Below are positions 28,329 through 37,684 of a stretch of DNA of 64,000 bases, piece after piece. Below the pieces are notes generated by a model. The model did no database searches. It saw only the letters and a list, made by a program, of their open reading frames with translations, and had not been told where the DNA came from. Made by a program: the position numbers and the translations under genes. The DNA comes from Bin80 sp026709335 (lineage in GTDB: Bacteria; Bacteroidota; Rhodothermia; Rhodothermales; Bin80): positions 2,976,001 through 3,040,000 of the forward strand of contig OZ241385.1 of the NCBI GenBank assembly GCA_965200825.1, given 5' to 3'. Positions within the stretch are counted from its first letter, which is position 1; each line of letters starts with the position of its first letter.

Positions 28329-28991
28329 CTAAAGCGTACTGACCTCGGTCATCGAATAATCCATGATATAGATGCCGAGCGGGTTCCCTTTCAGAGCTTC
28401 TTCATCTTCTGCCGGCTCAACATGAACCTGAAAATGTCCTTCGTAAGCTGATGCACGTTCCTCGTATCCGGTTTTAGTAAGTTCTCGCCAGGACACCCTG
28501 TACAAAATTCCTTCGCCAGGGACTTTAAGAACACTGCTGATTTCTGCCACATAGCGGGTATCCCCTCGCGCCAGCATGCGCTCCAAGTTTTCTCGATCGC
28601 GATCTAAAGATGTTACCATTGCTTTTGCTGCCCGACCACTCACATGAGTACGGGCATCCTGCAGACGCACATTCAATAGACGCGCATCAGTGGGAACCGT
28701 TCTCAGGTTGTGTACAAATCGACGTAAGGCTGCCGTGATTGCTCTCTCGGGAACATCCCGAATAGAGAGTTTTCCGGATGCCCGCATCTCCCCCAGTGCA
28801 TCCAACTCAACAACATATGGGATGACTTTATGCTGTGAAGACAAATGTACATATCCTGCACCAAGAACAAGATTGATCAGTAATGAAAGGAACGCAATAG
28901 ACTGCCACGAACGCCTGCCTCGGGCAAGATCGCCAAAGAGTCTCTCAAACGCATATCGTCCATCCAGATACGGATGCCCTTCCCGTGCCAT
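28329..28991 (-). CDS. trbF: TrbF/VirB8-family T4SS inner-membrane protein
   Basis: This 220-aa protein has a short cytoplasmic N-terminus, one membrane segment at about 30-50 (SIAFLSLLINLVLGAGYVHL) and a periplasmic NTF2-like domain. The sequence VIPYVVELDALGEM just after the membrane is typical of TrbF/VirB8. It links the inner-membrane ATPases to the VirB9/VirB10 core of the conjugation channel. The ATG is 2 bp after the stop of the TrbL gene. It is last in the leftward trbC-D-E-J-L-F operon, ending 100 bp from surface protein 2's terminator. Confidence 0.85.
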   Translation of the reverse strand: MAREGHPYLDGRYAFERLFGDLARGRRSWQSIAFLSLLINLVLGAGYVHLSSQHKVIPYVVELDALGEMRASGKLSIRDVPERAITAALRRFVHNLRTVPTDARLLNVRLQDARTHVSGRAAKAMVTSLDRDRENLERMLARGDTRYVAEISSVLKVPGEGILYRVSWRELTKTGYEERASAYEGHFQVHVEPAEDEEALKGNPLGIYIMDYSMTEVSTL

Positions 28992-28993
28992 TG

Positions 28994-29896
28994 TTACAAG
29001 TTCTGTAATGCTCTTTTGAAGTTGATCGTTAAGCCATGACTAAGTTGGGTTGCTATGCGCCCAGGCATATGAAGGCCTAATCCTGCCAAAAGAATGGCCA
29101 CAGCAGTCATAGACCATAAAAATCCCATCCGAGAAGAAACCATACCAGTGACACCACCGGGGTTTTGGGAAAAGAGCTGTTCGAAAGAAGCCAGCCACAG
29201 GTTGTTGTACGATTGTAAAAGCTCTACCATATCATCACCAATAGAAGCCGCTACTCCGGCAATCAGAATGATGAAGAACAGCTTCACTCCCACGTACACC
29301 ACATACTTCAGGTATCCTTCGCCAAGAGGAGCCGTGCCACGGAACGCCATAAAACCAACAAAGAAAAGCCCTCCTGTTACCACTACATAACTTTCAATCA
29401 TCGTTACAAGAAGATGTGCCGCAAGTGCAACGAAACACAACAGCATGATCAGAGCAGGAATAACAGCCAGAGATGTGACAAAACCAGAAGTCAATCCCAC
29501 GGACTGCATCACACTCAAAAGCATGCTGAGTCCAACATTCAAAAGATGAGCTGGTGACAGATGTGTGACACTGCTGCCACCAATATAAACGGCCGTTTCC
29601 CCAAACCCTTGCGTAATCAATGGTAACCATCTGTGATATGTTGACAAGAGACCAAGTACAAAGGCCAATAGGCCAATCTTGAATGCAAATTGACTGATCA
29701 GATCAACGCCTTGTTTTTGGCGTCCTGCCCAAACCATGTACCCTGTCACAACAATCTCCAGAACTGCCAAACTGAGAAAGAGTGTCTGTGCTGCATCCAG
29801 AGAACGGGTCAACCATGTTTCAGTGGTTAACCGAAATATCTCCTGCGCACAATCGAAAAACATCGACGGAGCACAGTTCTGTATGGCTTGTTGCAT
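28994..29896 (-). CDS. trbL: TrbL/VirB6-family polytopic membrane protein
   Basis: This 300-aa protein has several strong membrane segments (about 36-56, 66-86, 100-180 and 205-285) and the N-terminal CAPSMFFDCAQ region common in TrbL. It forms part of the inner-membrane channel of P-type conjugation systems. It is shorter than RP4 TrbL, lacking a long hydrophilic C-terminal tail. It is flanked by trbJ and trbF in the expected order. Confidence 0.8.
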   Translation of the reverse strand: MQQAIQNCAPSMFFDCAQEIFRLTTETWLTRSLDAAQTLFLSLAVLEIVVTGYMVWAGRQKQGVDLISQFAFKIGLLAFVLGLLSTYHRWLPLITQGFGETAVYIGGSSVTHLSPAHLLNVGLSMLLSVMQSVGLTSGFVTSLAVIPALIMLLCFVALAAHLLVTMIESYVVVTGGLFFVGFMAFRGTAPLGEGYLKYVVYVGVKLFFIILIAGVAASIGDDMVELLQSYNNLWLASFEQLFSQNPGGVTGMVSSRMGFLWSMTAVAILLAGLGLHMPGRIATQLSHGLTINFKRALQNL

Positions 29897-29957
29897 TGAT
29901 GTGAATGATTCGGATGAGTGGGTGCAAGCTTCGTGTCGAACATCAACTTCGATGCAG

Positions 29958-30701
29958 CTATGGGGTACCTGGCATTCTCAGGAAGTGATTCACTTCATAT
30001 CTGGTGGGACTTCCCAGCCATTCTGCTTGCCCTACAAAAGCATCATAGCGCATGCGCTCCTGTGCCTTCTGACTGATAGCGGCGGCTGCACGGACTGCTT
30101 CGAGGTTCATAAACGACATCAAGGCTTGACGTGTAAGCAGTAATTCACGGGTATGCATAATCTGCAGGTTGGCCTGTACATCTCGCATTTGCTGAGGCTC
30201 TTTCGCTTGTACAAGTTCGGTTTTCAGATGCTTTAGTTCATAATGTGCCTGATCAACCGAGCTGCTGTGGACCTGTAACGAAGCAAGAGTACCTTGAAGT
30301 GTGGCCATCGTTTGCTCATGTGCAACACGCTGGGATTCCAGCGGATCTGCCGGATTTTGATACATCGGAAAGACTCCCCGCAATGCATCAGGCTGCTTCC
30401 AGTTAAGGCCACCTGTAGACTGATAGGCCTGTCCTATTTTGCGGACATATGTTCCAAGTTCCTCAGATGGAATGATGCCACGTTTTGATAACGCACGCTC
30501 ATACCTGTGCAAGTGAGTTTTTGTGTTCTGTTTAATTTCTGCTGATAGGGCAACCTCTTTCAGGAGTAGGCTCACCTGCCGACGAAGCTCGGCAACGGTC
30601 GTGATCGTTTCTGTCAAAACGGCTACATCAACAACGGGAATCTGTGCACGGGCCTCGCCCACGCACCCGAGAATAAGGATCAGATGCAATATTCTTTTCA
30701 T
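29958..30701 (-). CDS. trbJ: TrbJ/VirB5-family periplasmic protein
   Basis: This 247-aa protein begins with a signal peptide (ILHLILILGCVGEARAQ, cleavage near residue 19) and is otherwise almost wholly helical, with long heptad-like segments (about 60-90 and 130-215), as in the VirB5/TrbJ minor pilus component. It lies between trbE and trbL in canonical Trb order. Assignment rests on position plus helical, secreted character more than on a single motif. Confidence 0.75.
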   Translation of the reverse strand: MKRILHLILILGCVGEARAQIPVVDVAVLTETITTVAELRRQVSLLLKEVALSAEIKQNTKTHLHRYERALSKRGIIPSEELGTYVRKIGQAYQSTGGLNWKQPDALRGVFPMYQNPADPLESQRVAHEQTMATLQGTLASLQVHSSSVDQAHYELKHLKTELVQAKEPQQMRDVQANLQIMHTRELLLTRQALMSFMNLEAVRAAAAISQKAQERMRYDAFVGQAEWLGSPTRYEVNHFLRMPGTP

Positions 30702-30707
30702 AATGTG

Positions 30708-33131
30708 TTATAATATCTGGTGAAGAAAATCGTGTCCATGACTCTGGATTGCTTGCTGAATCCGTTTACGAGAAGTTTCTCCATTCATGCCGGGAAGTGG
30801 CATTAAGAGAGTGCGTGCAACCCTGTCAAGATTCAACTCAAAAATTCTGCTCCCCTCAGGGCTCTTGTAGAAATAGTCACGCTTTGGCTTTGCAGAGGCA
30901 ATCAGATTGATCGCGCGACTGCTGAGATCCAATGCTCTGTACATTGCCAACCCTTCCTCGGTCTGTGCTTCCGGGTTGGGCAAAATGATTTTTGTTGGGC
31001 ATGACTCCGTAATTAGAGCCGCATTCGGAAGTGCAGAGATCTGCGCTGGTGAATGTGCTACTAGGAGAACAGCCGCATTGCGCTTTCTGAGGGTAAGAAG
31101 CCAAGCTTTGATTCGCTCGGCAAAACGAGATCGCATGAGTGCAGCCCATGCTTCTTCAATGATAATCAGTGTCGGAGACCCGTCCAGTGTGCGCTCAATA
31201 TTGCGAAACAGCGCCAACAGAAGAGGAACCATGACAGCATCCCCATGATCCAGCACCTGACCCAACTCGTAAACTTGCATACGTTTTGAAGCTGTAACAC
31301 TTGTATCCCCGTCAAATAATTGGCCATAAGGACCTGCTTCCGTATAGCGAACAATCGTACTCTGAAGCATTTGAGGCGACAGGAGATGAAAAGCCGATAG
31401 AGTTCGATGCTCCAGAGATGACTGGCTCAGTAGGTCAAGGGTACCTGCAAGTGCCAGGCGGCCGTTGGCATCTGGCATTTCATTCGCAAGATCATAGATC
31501 GTCTCTAGCCAGGTCAATGCCCACAGCTTTTCAGTCTCTTCATCAATGTGACGAAGAGGTTGTACTGAATGCAATCCGGCTTCTCCAAACGAGAAATGAA
31601 CACCGTCTGCTGCCAAACAGGGAACTTGGTGAGACAGGCCAATATCAAAGAGATGAACTCGACTCTTGGGGTAGCGCAAAAAATTAAGTGCTAACCACCC
31701 AACAAGTACGCTTTTTCCTGCCCCGGTTGCTCCAATGACAAGAGTATGCCCTACATCTCCCTGGTGCAGGTTGATCATGAAGGGGATGCCTCCTGATGTT
31801 CGTGCACAGGCCAAGGCAGCGCTCTCTTCCGGGAATAACGGGCTGGGACAATTCAAGTGCCCCTGCCATGGTGCAGATACAGGAAAGAGATGTGCGATAT
31901 TTCGGCTGGATACGAGGGGGCGCCGAAGATTTGCGTAGCCGTGCCCAGGGAGCGTTCCGATAAAAGCATCTGTCGCATTGACAGTTTCGAGCGCACAGGT
32001 ATAGCCTTGATCTCGTAAAGCCTGCAACAGCTGCTGGCTTTGAGACAGGCCGCGTTGAATTTCTGTATCACGCAGAATAAAGGTATTGGTAAAATATCCA
32101 AACCGAACTCGACCACTGGCCGATTCTGCATGTGCAGAAGCGGTTTCGTGTTGCATCACAACTGCATCCTGATCTTCAAATCCATCTTCACCGGATCCTA
32201 TCAGATTTCGCAGTCCACGGCGCTGATGAAACCAACTGGTCTGCAAGCGTTTGATTCGCCGTCCTGCAGCGTGGCGATCCATTCCGACAAATCTCATATG
32301 CCAACGACACTGCCCTTGAATACAATTGAAGAATGCGCCATTTCCCACCTTTGTCTCTTCCCCGAGAGAAGAGATCGTGACTACAAAAATATGTTCTGCG
32401 CCGATGGCTGGATAAAATCCGGTCTGAAAATCGTTCGAGGCCAAGGCATGACTGAGATAGCTGCTCGGCATAGATGTGACTGGTTCGTGCTGTCCGGTCA
32501 AGGCAGAGTGGCACTCGGTCAGGAGGCCACTGTTTGAGAGTGAAGTAACACTAAACCAGCTGTTGAGAAGCATCTTTATTTCGTTCAGAGTGTGCTTGAA
32601 ACCAGTCAGAATCTGCTCATAATCAAAGCCTTTTTGTGTCCCCCGAACCATTGGACGCTCCCATTTTGACCACAGATCTCGAGGTGGAGTATAGGTGAAA
32701 AGGATTGTGTGATGAAGGGAGTAATGGCTTCCAATTTCATGGAATTGTTTCTGGCGCTCACGCTCCATGATCCGTAGAGAATCAGTTGGAAAGCTCTGAT
32801 TCCCTGCAATCGGATATTCGGCATAATAGCTTCTTCGTGTATTCACTTCGACCCCGTATCCCTCGCCCAAAAGCATCAGCATATCATGGACAGTATCAGC
32901 TACTCTGTTTGCTTGGGCTGTTGTCGTTGTTTCCAAATCCGGGGGATCAAGCTCAAATCCGCTCAAAAATGACCCATCCTTCATCAGGACAATCCCGTCG
33001 TCTATCAGGAATGCCCACCCCAACAGATCTCCAAGTCCTTCAGTGGACATGCGTAAACGTTGCAATTGATGCGTACCCCAGAGGGCGCCAGCGCCGGTGG
33101 CCATGCCTAATCCAAAAGTGATTGGATCCAT
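30708..33131 (-). CDS. trbE: TrbE/VirB4-family conjugation ATPase
   Basis: This 807-aa protein has an N-terminal membrane-associated part (DPITFGLGMATGAGALW), the CagE/TrbE/VirB domain, and a C-terminal RecA-like motor: Walker A VIGATGAGKSVLVGW and Walker B TLIIIEEAWAAL. It powers pilus assembly and DNA transfer. The longer open frame to 33302 overlaps trbD; the start at 33131 is preferred because this ATG overlaps the trbD stop (TAATG) and matches where TrbE proteins begin. Confidence 0.9.
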   Translation of the reverse strand: MDPITFGLGMATGAGALWGTHQLQRLRMSTEGLGDLLGWAFLIDDGIVLMKDGSFLSGFELDPPDLETTTTAQANRVADTVHDMLMLLGEGYGVEVNTRRSYYAEYPIAGNQSFPTDSLRIMERERQKQFHEIGSHYSLHHTILFTYTPPRDLWSKWERPMVRGTQKGFDYEQILTGFKHTLNEIKMLLNSWFSVTSLSNSGLLTECHSALTGQHEPVTSMPSSYLSHALASNDFQTGFYPAIGAEHIFVVTISSLGEETKVGNGAFFNCIQGQCRWHMRFVGMDRHAAGRRIKRLQTSWFHQRRGLRNLIGSGEDGFEDQDAVVMQHETASAHAESASGRVRFGYFTNTFILRDTEIQRGLSQSQQLLQALRDQGYTCALETVNATDAFIGTLPGHGYANLRRPLVSSRNIAHLFPVSAPWQGHLNCPSPLFPEESAALACARTSGGIPFMINLHQGDVGHTLVIGATGAGKSVLVGWLALNFLRYPKSRVHLFDIGLSHQVPCLAADGVHFSFGEAGLHSVQPLRHIDEETEKLWALTWLETIYDLANEMPDANGRLALAGTLDLLSQSSLEHRTLSAFHLLSPQMLQSTIVRYTEAGPYGQLFDGDTSVTASKRMQVYELGQVLDHGDAVMVPLLLALFRNIERTLDGSPTLIIIEEAWAALMRSRFAERIKAWLLTLRKRNAAVLLVAHSPAQISALPNAALITESCPTKIILPNPEAQTEEGLAMYRALDLSSRAINLIASAKPKRDYFYKSPEGSRIFELNLDRVARTLLMPLPGMNGETSRKRIQQAIQSHGHDFLHQIL

Positions 33132-33460
33132 TAGGGTCTTCTCGATATCCGATCTTGCCAGCGTCGCGGCATTTCTTTTTCCTGACGAAGATAACGGGGA
33201 GCATATCTTAAGGCCCGCGGCAAAATGGACATGAAAAATGGGTCTTTTTCGAAAATCCGGCGAAGTAAAGGAAGCAATATCAAATATGCAATGCCGCAAC
33301 ATGCCAAGACCTTAGGATCCAAACGCGATGCGATACACATCGTAACCATGATCAAGGCTAAGAGAAGAAATGCATCCTGTGGCAACCCGCCCATGGTTGG
33401 GCGGCGCTGAAGTGATGTATGTACGGGGGCTGTCTGTAGCTCTTCTCCAGGTACCGACAT
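33131..33460 (-). CDS. trbD: TrbD/VirB3-family membrane protein
   Basis: This 109-aa protein starts with a short N-terminus carrying the VirB3-like HTSLQRRPTMGGLP motif, then a hydrophobic hairpin (about 30-66) and a basic C-terminus. VirB3/TrbD works with the VirB4 ATPase at the inner membrane. It overlaps both neighbours by one base. Confidence 0.85.
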   Translation of the reverse strand: MSVPGEELQTAPVHTSLQRRPTMGGLPQDAFLLLALIMVTMCIASRLDPKVLACCGIAYLILLPLLRRIFEKDPFFMSILPRALRYAPRYLRQEKEMPRRWQDRISRRP

Positions 33461-33828
33461 CAGATAATTGCTCCCTGAAACGAGAAAAATTCACTAATCT
33501 GCGCGGCGCCAAAAATGATCACGGCCCCCATCACGGTTCGTCCGAGAATTTCGCCTGCGCGGCTGGATCTGGTAATCCACCACGCCATTCCCCCCAGAAC
33601 GATAATCAAGAGGAATGCAGCGGTAGCCAGGTCCCCGGTAAGAAGTCCGACAATCTTTGACACAGTAGAGGTCGCAACTTTAACACCCCCGACACCACTG
33701 GCATCGGCCAGAATGGGGAGTAATACCATGAGAGCTCCGATTGCTATGATAGTAATAGTCAGAGGGCGTGGATGATGAAACTTGATGTGCATGAGATACA
33801 GGTTTTTGTTTCCTGTGGTACACATCAA
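33460..33828 (-). CDS. trbC: TrbC/VirB2-family pilin
   Basis: This 122-aa protein has a signal-like hydrophobic segment (about 24-42, ending ADASG) followed by two membrane helices (about 62-85 and 95-113) with the intervening WWITRSSRAGEILGRT motif typical of TrbC/VirB2 propilins, which are processed and assembled into the conjugative pilus. It is first in the leftward operon. An internal ATG at 33792 (MHIKFHHP) is a possible start. Processing to a TrbC-like cyclic pilin would fit with the TraF-type peptidase at 59.3 kb. Confidence 0.85.
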   Translation of the reverse strand: MMCTTGNKNLYLMHIKFHHPRPLTITIIAIGALMVLLPILADASGVGGVKVATSTVSKIVGLLTGDLATAAFLLIIVLGGMAWWITRSSRAGEILGRTVMGAVIIFGAAQISEFFSFQGAII

Positions 33829-34185
33829 TGAAGTTTTGGAAATACTGTCCTTGTTACGATATGGGCAAGAAGAGAAAATCTCAGATTTGATTTGAACGCA
33901 AGTGTTCTTGCCTGATCCATATAAATGAGTTCTGCCCAGAAAGGTAGCCTGTTGCTAAAACATGCTCTATATATCTTCTGTGGGGGCTTTGCTGATTTTT
34001 CAGGTTTATTCTATGTTCTAAATGATCTCCATACTCCCACCTTCTCAATTCTATCGTCTATCCCATTTAGGCCATTATATACTTCCGGGGGCTTGCTTTC
34101 AAGGCTTCTTGTCAATACCGTAGATCAATCATCGATTCGCAATAAGGGTTAAGCGTATAAACACATAACAAACAGATGAATTACT
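33829..34185. promoter_or_regulatory. Divergent intergenic region between trb and pilus operons
   Basis: This 357-bp gap lies between the leftward trbC operon and the rightward operon starting at 34186, so it should hold both promoters and control sites. A 75-residue open frame inside (33925-34152) has no protein-like features. No clear operator or -35/-10 box could be assigned. Confidence 0.45.
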
Positions 34186-34686
34186 GTGAAATACCTTTAT
34201 TATGGAGCGGGATTTATAGGACTGATCGTGGCGTTGGTGTTCTGGATGCGCAAAGATCAACCGGTGAGCGGCGAACTGTACAGGCGAGCTGCTCACGATT
34301 CCTCGGTGGTTGCACGCGCAGTTGTTAGTGACAGTGCTGCCAGTCCACTTGCAAGAAAATTAGTGAAAGATCTGTTGACGAGAGATCTTCTGGTTCACAT
34401 CGAAAAAACCGGGCGGTGTAAAGCGGTTATGGATCACTACGATGCGGTGAATATCCGGTTGCAGGCAACCAAAGATGTTCTGGAACAGGCTTTTCTCGCA
34501 GCCCGACCCATACAGCTTTATAAAGAAGATCACCAGAAATGTTTTGCCTACTCGGTTACCTATCATATTCCGCTTCCACAACCAATGAACTGGCGGAATC
34601 ACCTGCTGACTAAAGTTCCGTTGCAATTGACCATCATACATCCCATCACGGATCTAAAATACTTCAAACGTGAGCCACATGATTAA
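34186..34686 (+). CDS. Membrane-anchored protein, first gene of the pilus/Exb operon
   Basis: This 166-aa protein begins with a GTG and a membrane segment (about 3-21, YLYYGAGFIGLIVALVFWM) with the rest periplasmic. No family is recognised. The periplasmic part is about 140 residues with two Cys (C79 and C117), possibly a disulphide. It overlaps the next gene by 8 bp. Its place ahead of the chaperone-usher genes suggests an assembly or anchoring role, but nothing in the sequence shows this. Confidence 0.65.
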   Translation: MKYLYYGAGFIGLIVALVFWMRKDQPVSGELYRRAAHDSSVVARAVVSDSAASPLARKLVKDLLTRDLLVHIEKTGRCKAVMDHYDAVNIRLQATKDVLEQAFLAARPIQLYKEDHQKCFAYSVTYHIPLPQPMNWRNHLLTKVPLQLTIIHPITDLKYFKREPHD

Positions 34687-35347
34687 AATCCTCGCAACCA
34701 TTCTGTTTCTCATCGGGTGCATTCAGCCCGTGAATGCACAACAATTTGACCAACTTACCCGCCCGGTTGCCACGCTGTCAGACAGTACAGAAATTTGGGT
34801 CATGTTGGATGCTCTCCTTATTCCGGCAATTGGACGGGTGGATCGTGCAGATATCGTGGATGTTACCTCAAATGGGTTTGGCCCCAACGATCTGGTCATA
34901 CTCTATCCATCAATGGAGACCTATGAAATTGGAGACGATGTACCTCAACTGCTGCAGGAATCCATGAAATCATGGGAAATCACCGCCGATTATCGACTTG
35001 ATGCAACCCGACAGGAGGGAAAGCGGATCACAGCCGATGCTCATTTGAGCCAGGATGCACGGGCAGCACTTACCGCGGATGTACTCAGTGCTGTTTCCCG
35101 CTACTATGATGGAGATGAGTTCGAGTTACGGATGTCTCAGGATGCACAAGGTGTGCGTCTGGAAATCTGGAATTACGATCCAGATGCGATGCATTACAGA
35201 GTTCCAATTCGACCTGTGTCCAGGGATACACTCTGGCAGTCATTCCGATTTGCATCCCCCGAGATTGTGATGGCTTTCAAGGACGCTTCCGATTGTATTG
35301 AGACCTATACGGATCAGGGCCGGGTCCATACGCGCCCATGCGAATGA
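34679..35347 (+). CDS. Exported protein of unknown function, pilus operon gene 2
   Basis: This 222-aa protein has a signal peptide (about 1-20, ILATILFLIGCIQPVNAQ) and a mixed alpha/beta mature part with two Cys near the C-terminus (SDCIETYTDQ and RPCE) that may pair. ATG 34679 is preferred over GTG 34670. No family is recognised. Its stop lies inside the start region of the first pilin gene. Confidence 0.65.
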   Translation: MIKILATILFLIGCIQPVNAQQFDQLTRPVATLSDSTEIWVMLDALLIPAIGRVDRADIVDVTSNGFGPNDLVILYPSMETYEIGDDVPQLLQESMKSWEITADYRLDATRQEGKRITADAHLSQDARAALTADVLSAVSRYYDGDEFELRMSQDAQGVRLEIWNYDPDAMHYRVPIRPVSRDTLWQSFRFASPEIVMAFKDASDCIETYTDQGRVHTRPCE

Positions 35348-35835
35348 ATTTGGTTTTATTGATGATTCTCGCTACCCATACCGCATATGGGCAGGCAGCA
35401 AGCACAGAGGTACGACTTTCCTTGATCGTCCCCCAAGCCGCATGTACTCTGGTTTTACAAGAGGGCGTGAATTTTGGACCGGTGACGGGATCGGAGCAGG
35501 TGGTCAGTTTGTCCATGAATGCTTCTTCTGGCAAAAGACAGAGATTCGGGTGGTTTACGCTCACAGGCAAGCACACCTCAGATTATATGGTCAGCGTTGA
35601 TTTTCCACGTCAGATTACAGGCCCGGGAAATCCACTCACTTATGAAGGTCAGTGGGCACAAGCGAAAAATAGTAACGAACCTTACAAAGCGGTGTCTGGA
35701 CAAACGTTGCATCAGGCTACCAAGGGATCATTTGAACAACATTTTCGAGTTGGTGGAAGCGTCAAGGGACTCTCTGCAAATACAAAACCCGGCCTGTATG
35801 TCGGGAAAATTTCTATCACTACCACATGCAACTAA
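35338..35835 (+). CDS. DUF4402-like pilin subunit 1
   Basis: This 165-aa protein has a signal peptide (cleavage after THTAYGQA) and a mature beta-sandwich-like part starting TEVRLSLIVPQAACTLVLQ. It ends GLYVGKISITTTCN, the YxGxIxIxxxC-type closing strand of DUF4402 proteins, which are secreted pilin-like subunits of alternate chaperone-usher fimbriae. Two Cys (one early, one terminal) can form the usual disulphide. ATG 35344, exactly overlapping the previous stop (ATGA), is an alternative start but gives an uncharged signal peptide. Confidence 0.7.
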   Translation: MRMNLVLLMILATHTAYGQAASTEVRLSLIVPQAACTLVLQEGVNFGPVTGSEQVVSLSMNASSGKRQRFGWFTLTGKHTSDYMVSVDFPRQITGPGNPLTYEGQWAQAKNSNEPYKAVSGQTLHQATKGSFEQHFRVGGSVKGLSANTKPGLYVGKISITTTCN

Positions 35836-35840
35836 CAACT

Positions 35841-36386
35841 ATGATGAAATCTACCATTACTTTCCTTTTCCTGATTTTATGTTGGGGAATTCCGGCGTTC
35901 GCACAATCCGCAACCGTAACAGCAACAATTTCTCTTTCCGCGCCCTCGCCTACGTGCACCCTCTCCGGCAGCTCATCTCTTGATTATGGAACGGTTGAAA
36001 AGCCTGGTTCAGGATCGGGATCGATTACCATCGCTGCCACAACGGGAGCCGTCACAACCTCATTGACACGCAGCGGCGCTCCGAAGCCGGGGCAGGCGCG
36101 CCTTCAAGGTTCAAATGTGGCCAATTATTCTGTTTCCAGAGAGTTTCCTGATGACCTGACGAAGTCCAGTGATAAGCTGTCGTATTCAGGTACATGGGCT
36201 CAATCTGCGAGTTCCAGCAGCAGTTATACTGCGATTAGTGGCGCCTCATATAGCGGCACCGCCGGTGGTGCCGGGACGCAATTTGACCGCTATTTCCGGT
36301 TCGGCGGCACGATTAGCGGGATCGACCTGAATGACGCGAACGGGACCTATACAGGTACCATCACTACAACGGCGACCTGCAACTGA
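35841..36386 (+). CDS. DUF4402-like pilin subunit 2 (Ser/Thr-rich)
   Basis: This 181-aa protein has a signal peptide (ITFLFLILCWGIPAFAQ) and a mature part with DUF4402-type features: PTCTLSGSSSLDYGTV near the N-terminus and the closing strand GTYTGTITTTATCN. It aligns over its whole length with subunit 1 (NYSVSREFPDDLT versus DYMVSVDFPRQIT; SYSGTWAQS versus TYEGQWAQA). It is unusually rich in Ser, Thr and Gly, which fits an abundant major subunit. ATG 35841, or 35844, follows the previous stop by 5 bp. Confidence 0.7.
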   Translation: MMKSTITFLFLILCWGIPAFAQSATVTATISLSAPSPTCTLSGSSSLDYGTVEKPGSGSGSITIAATTGAVTTSLTRSGAPKPGQARLQGSNVANYSVSREFPDDLTKSSDKLSYSGTWAQSASSSSSYTAISGASYSGTAGGAGTQFDRYFRFGGTISGIDLNDANGTYTGTITTTATCN

Positions 36387-36387
36387 T

Positions 36388-36906
36388 ATGACTCGGTTCG
36401 CATTTTGTGGCCTTGTGTTGTTTTCCATGACCGCTCACGCACAAACGAGTGGTACGATGCAGATTCAGCTGGAAGTACTCCCCAGAGTTTTGACTGTCAG
36501 TGTGAGCAGTAGCCAATTGGATTTTGCCAGACAGCGCGCAGATGCAGGTGCGGTGATCCTTGATCCGGCAACCGGGCTGGCCAATCACAAAGCCGCAGGG
36601 GCATTTGCAATGGGAGAAGTGACCGTGCATGGACCAGCAGAAACAGGGTTTCTGGTGAGCATTGACCACGTAATTCCACTCAAACAAGCCGGCGGGAGTC
36701 ATGAGGTTCGGTTTACACCATCCTGGGCGCAGAGCAAAGGATGTAACCAGGGAGCATTCACACTCAGCTCTCTCAGGGAAGGGGCTGCCGGAGTGCTGGG
36801 TGATGATGGATGTGCAACCCTTCGATTTGGAGGAACCATAGATCTGTTTGGTGCGGCCCAGGGTCACTATACCGGACAACTTGCAGTTCGAATTACCCCA
36901 CTATAA
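36388..36906 (+). CDS. DUF4402-like pilin subunit 3
   Basis: This 172-aa protein has a signal peptide (FAFCGLVLFSMTAHAQ) and a DUF4402-like mature part with LDFARQRADAGAVILDPATG near the N-terminus and the closing strand GHYTGQLAVRI. It keeps the central RFTPSWAQS block seen in the other subunits. ATG 36388 lies one base after the previous stop; the longer frame from 36331 lies inside the previous gene and is rejected. It could be a minor or adaptor subunit. Confidence 0.7.
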   Translation: MTRFAFCGLVLFSMTAHAQTSGTMQIQLEVLPRVLTVSVSSSQLDFARQRADAGAVILDPATGLANHKAAGAFAMGEVTVHGPAETGFLVSIDHVIPLKQAGGSHEVRFTPSWAQSKGCNQGAFTLSSLREGAAGVLGDDGCATLRFGGTIDLFGAAQGHYTGQLAVRITPL

Positions 36907-36910
36907 AAAG

Positions 36911-37684
36911 ATGACGAAAATCTTGCCATTGTTATTGATCGCCGGTGTTGGCCTCTCAAAGCAGGTGCACGCTCAGGCGGCACTTAGTGTCACGCCGGCC
37001 TATGCTCTGGTTACAGATGAAAAGCCTTATGGGGCATTCACCCTCTACAACGAGGGTACCGAGGGAGTAGAAATCACCATCCGTTCGAACTACGGGGTCA
37101 TTGCCTCATCTGACTCAACGACCGGTATTGTACTAGGGGAGGCGGGCAAGTTGAGAGATTTAGCTCCGTATCTGACATTTTTTCCGGATCGATGCATTCT
37201 TCCGGCGGGGGGTGAACAGACAGTCCGTTATCGTATCCGTTCCGTTCCCGAAGGTGCTCACATCACACTCATGCATTTTGCAATGCAGGAGCGTGGCGCG
37301 ATCGTAAATGGTCAGGTTCCCGCCGTTGCCAGCGGCCTCAGCATTGTCTACAATCTGATTGCTCCACTCATTTATCTTCAAGGCAGAGGAAGCCCGATCC
37401 TGAGTGCTCGCATCCTCGATCGTACATCCGGAGAATTGCATTTGTATCTGGAAAATCACAGTCAGTGGCCTTTTCTTGGAGGGGTTCGCGTATTTCATGG
37501 CAATGTGCAACTTGGCAGGGCCGAATCTGCTGTTTATACGACCCGAAAAATACGGATTCCGATATCTCAAACTCCGCTGACCAGCTCTTTACGGCTGGAA
37601 TTTGATACGGAGTATACAGGTTTGGGGCAGGCGATCCAACGCCAACTTGAAATTCCGGAGCCTATTCATCTGATCGAGAAATGA
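36911..37684 (+). CDS. PapD-like periplasmic pilus chaperone
   Basis: This 257-aa protein has a signal peptide (ILPLLLIAGVGLSKQVHAQ) and a first immunoglobulin-like domain with chaperone hallmarks: ALVTDEKPYGAFTLYNEGTE, and YLTFFPDRCILPAGGEQTVRYRIR, the PxxhxLxPGxxQxVRh segment that binds subunits. The second domain is shorter (residues about 160-250). In chaperone-usher pathways this protein folds pilins by donor-strand complementation and delivers them to the usher. It sits between the pilin genes and the usher, whose ATG overlaps its stop (ATGA). Confidence 0.8.
   Translation: MTKILPLLLIAGVGLSKQVHAQAALSVTPAYALVTDEKPYGAFTLYNEGTEGVEITIRSNYGVIASSDSTTGIVLGEAGKLRDLAPYLTFFPDRCILPAGGEQTVRYRIRSVPEGAHITLMHFAMQERGAIVNGQVPAVASGLSIVYNLIAPLIYLQGRGSPILSARILDRTSGELHLYLENHSQWPFLGGVRVFHGNVQLGRAESAVYTTRKIRIPISQTPLTSSLRLEFDTEYTGLGQAIQRQLEIPEPIHLIEK

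Noticed and set aside
33131..33302. N-terminal extension of TrbE to 33302
   Set aside because: The extra 57 residues overlap trbD in another frame and resemble nothing in TrbE; the ATG at 33131 gives the usual start and a TAATG junction.
33925..34152. 75-residue open frame in the divergent intergenic region
   Set aside because: Composition and lack of a ribosome-binding site suggest a chance frame in a promoter region.
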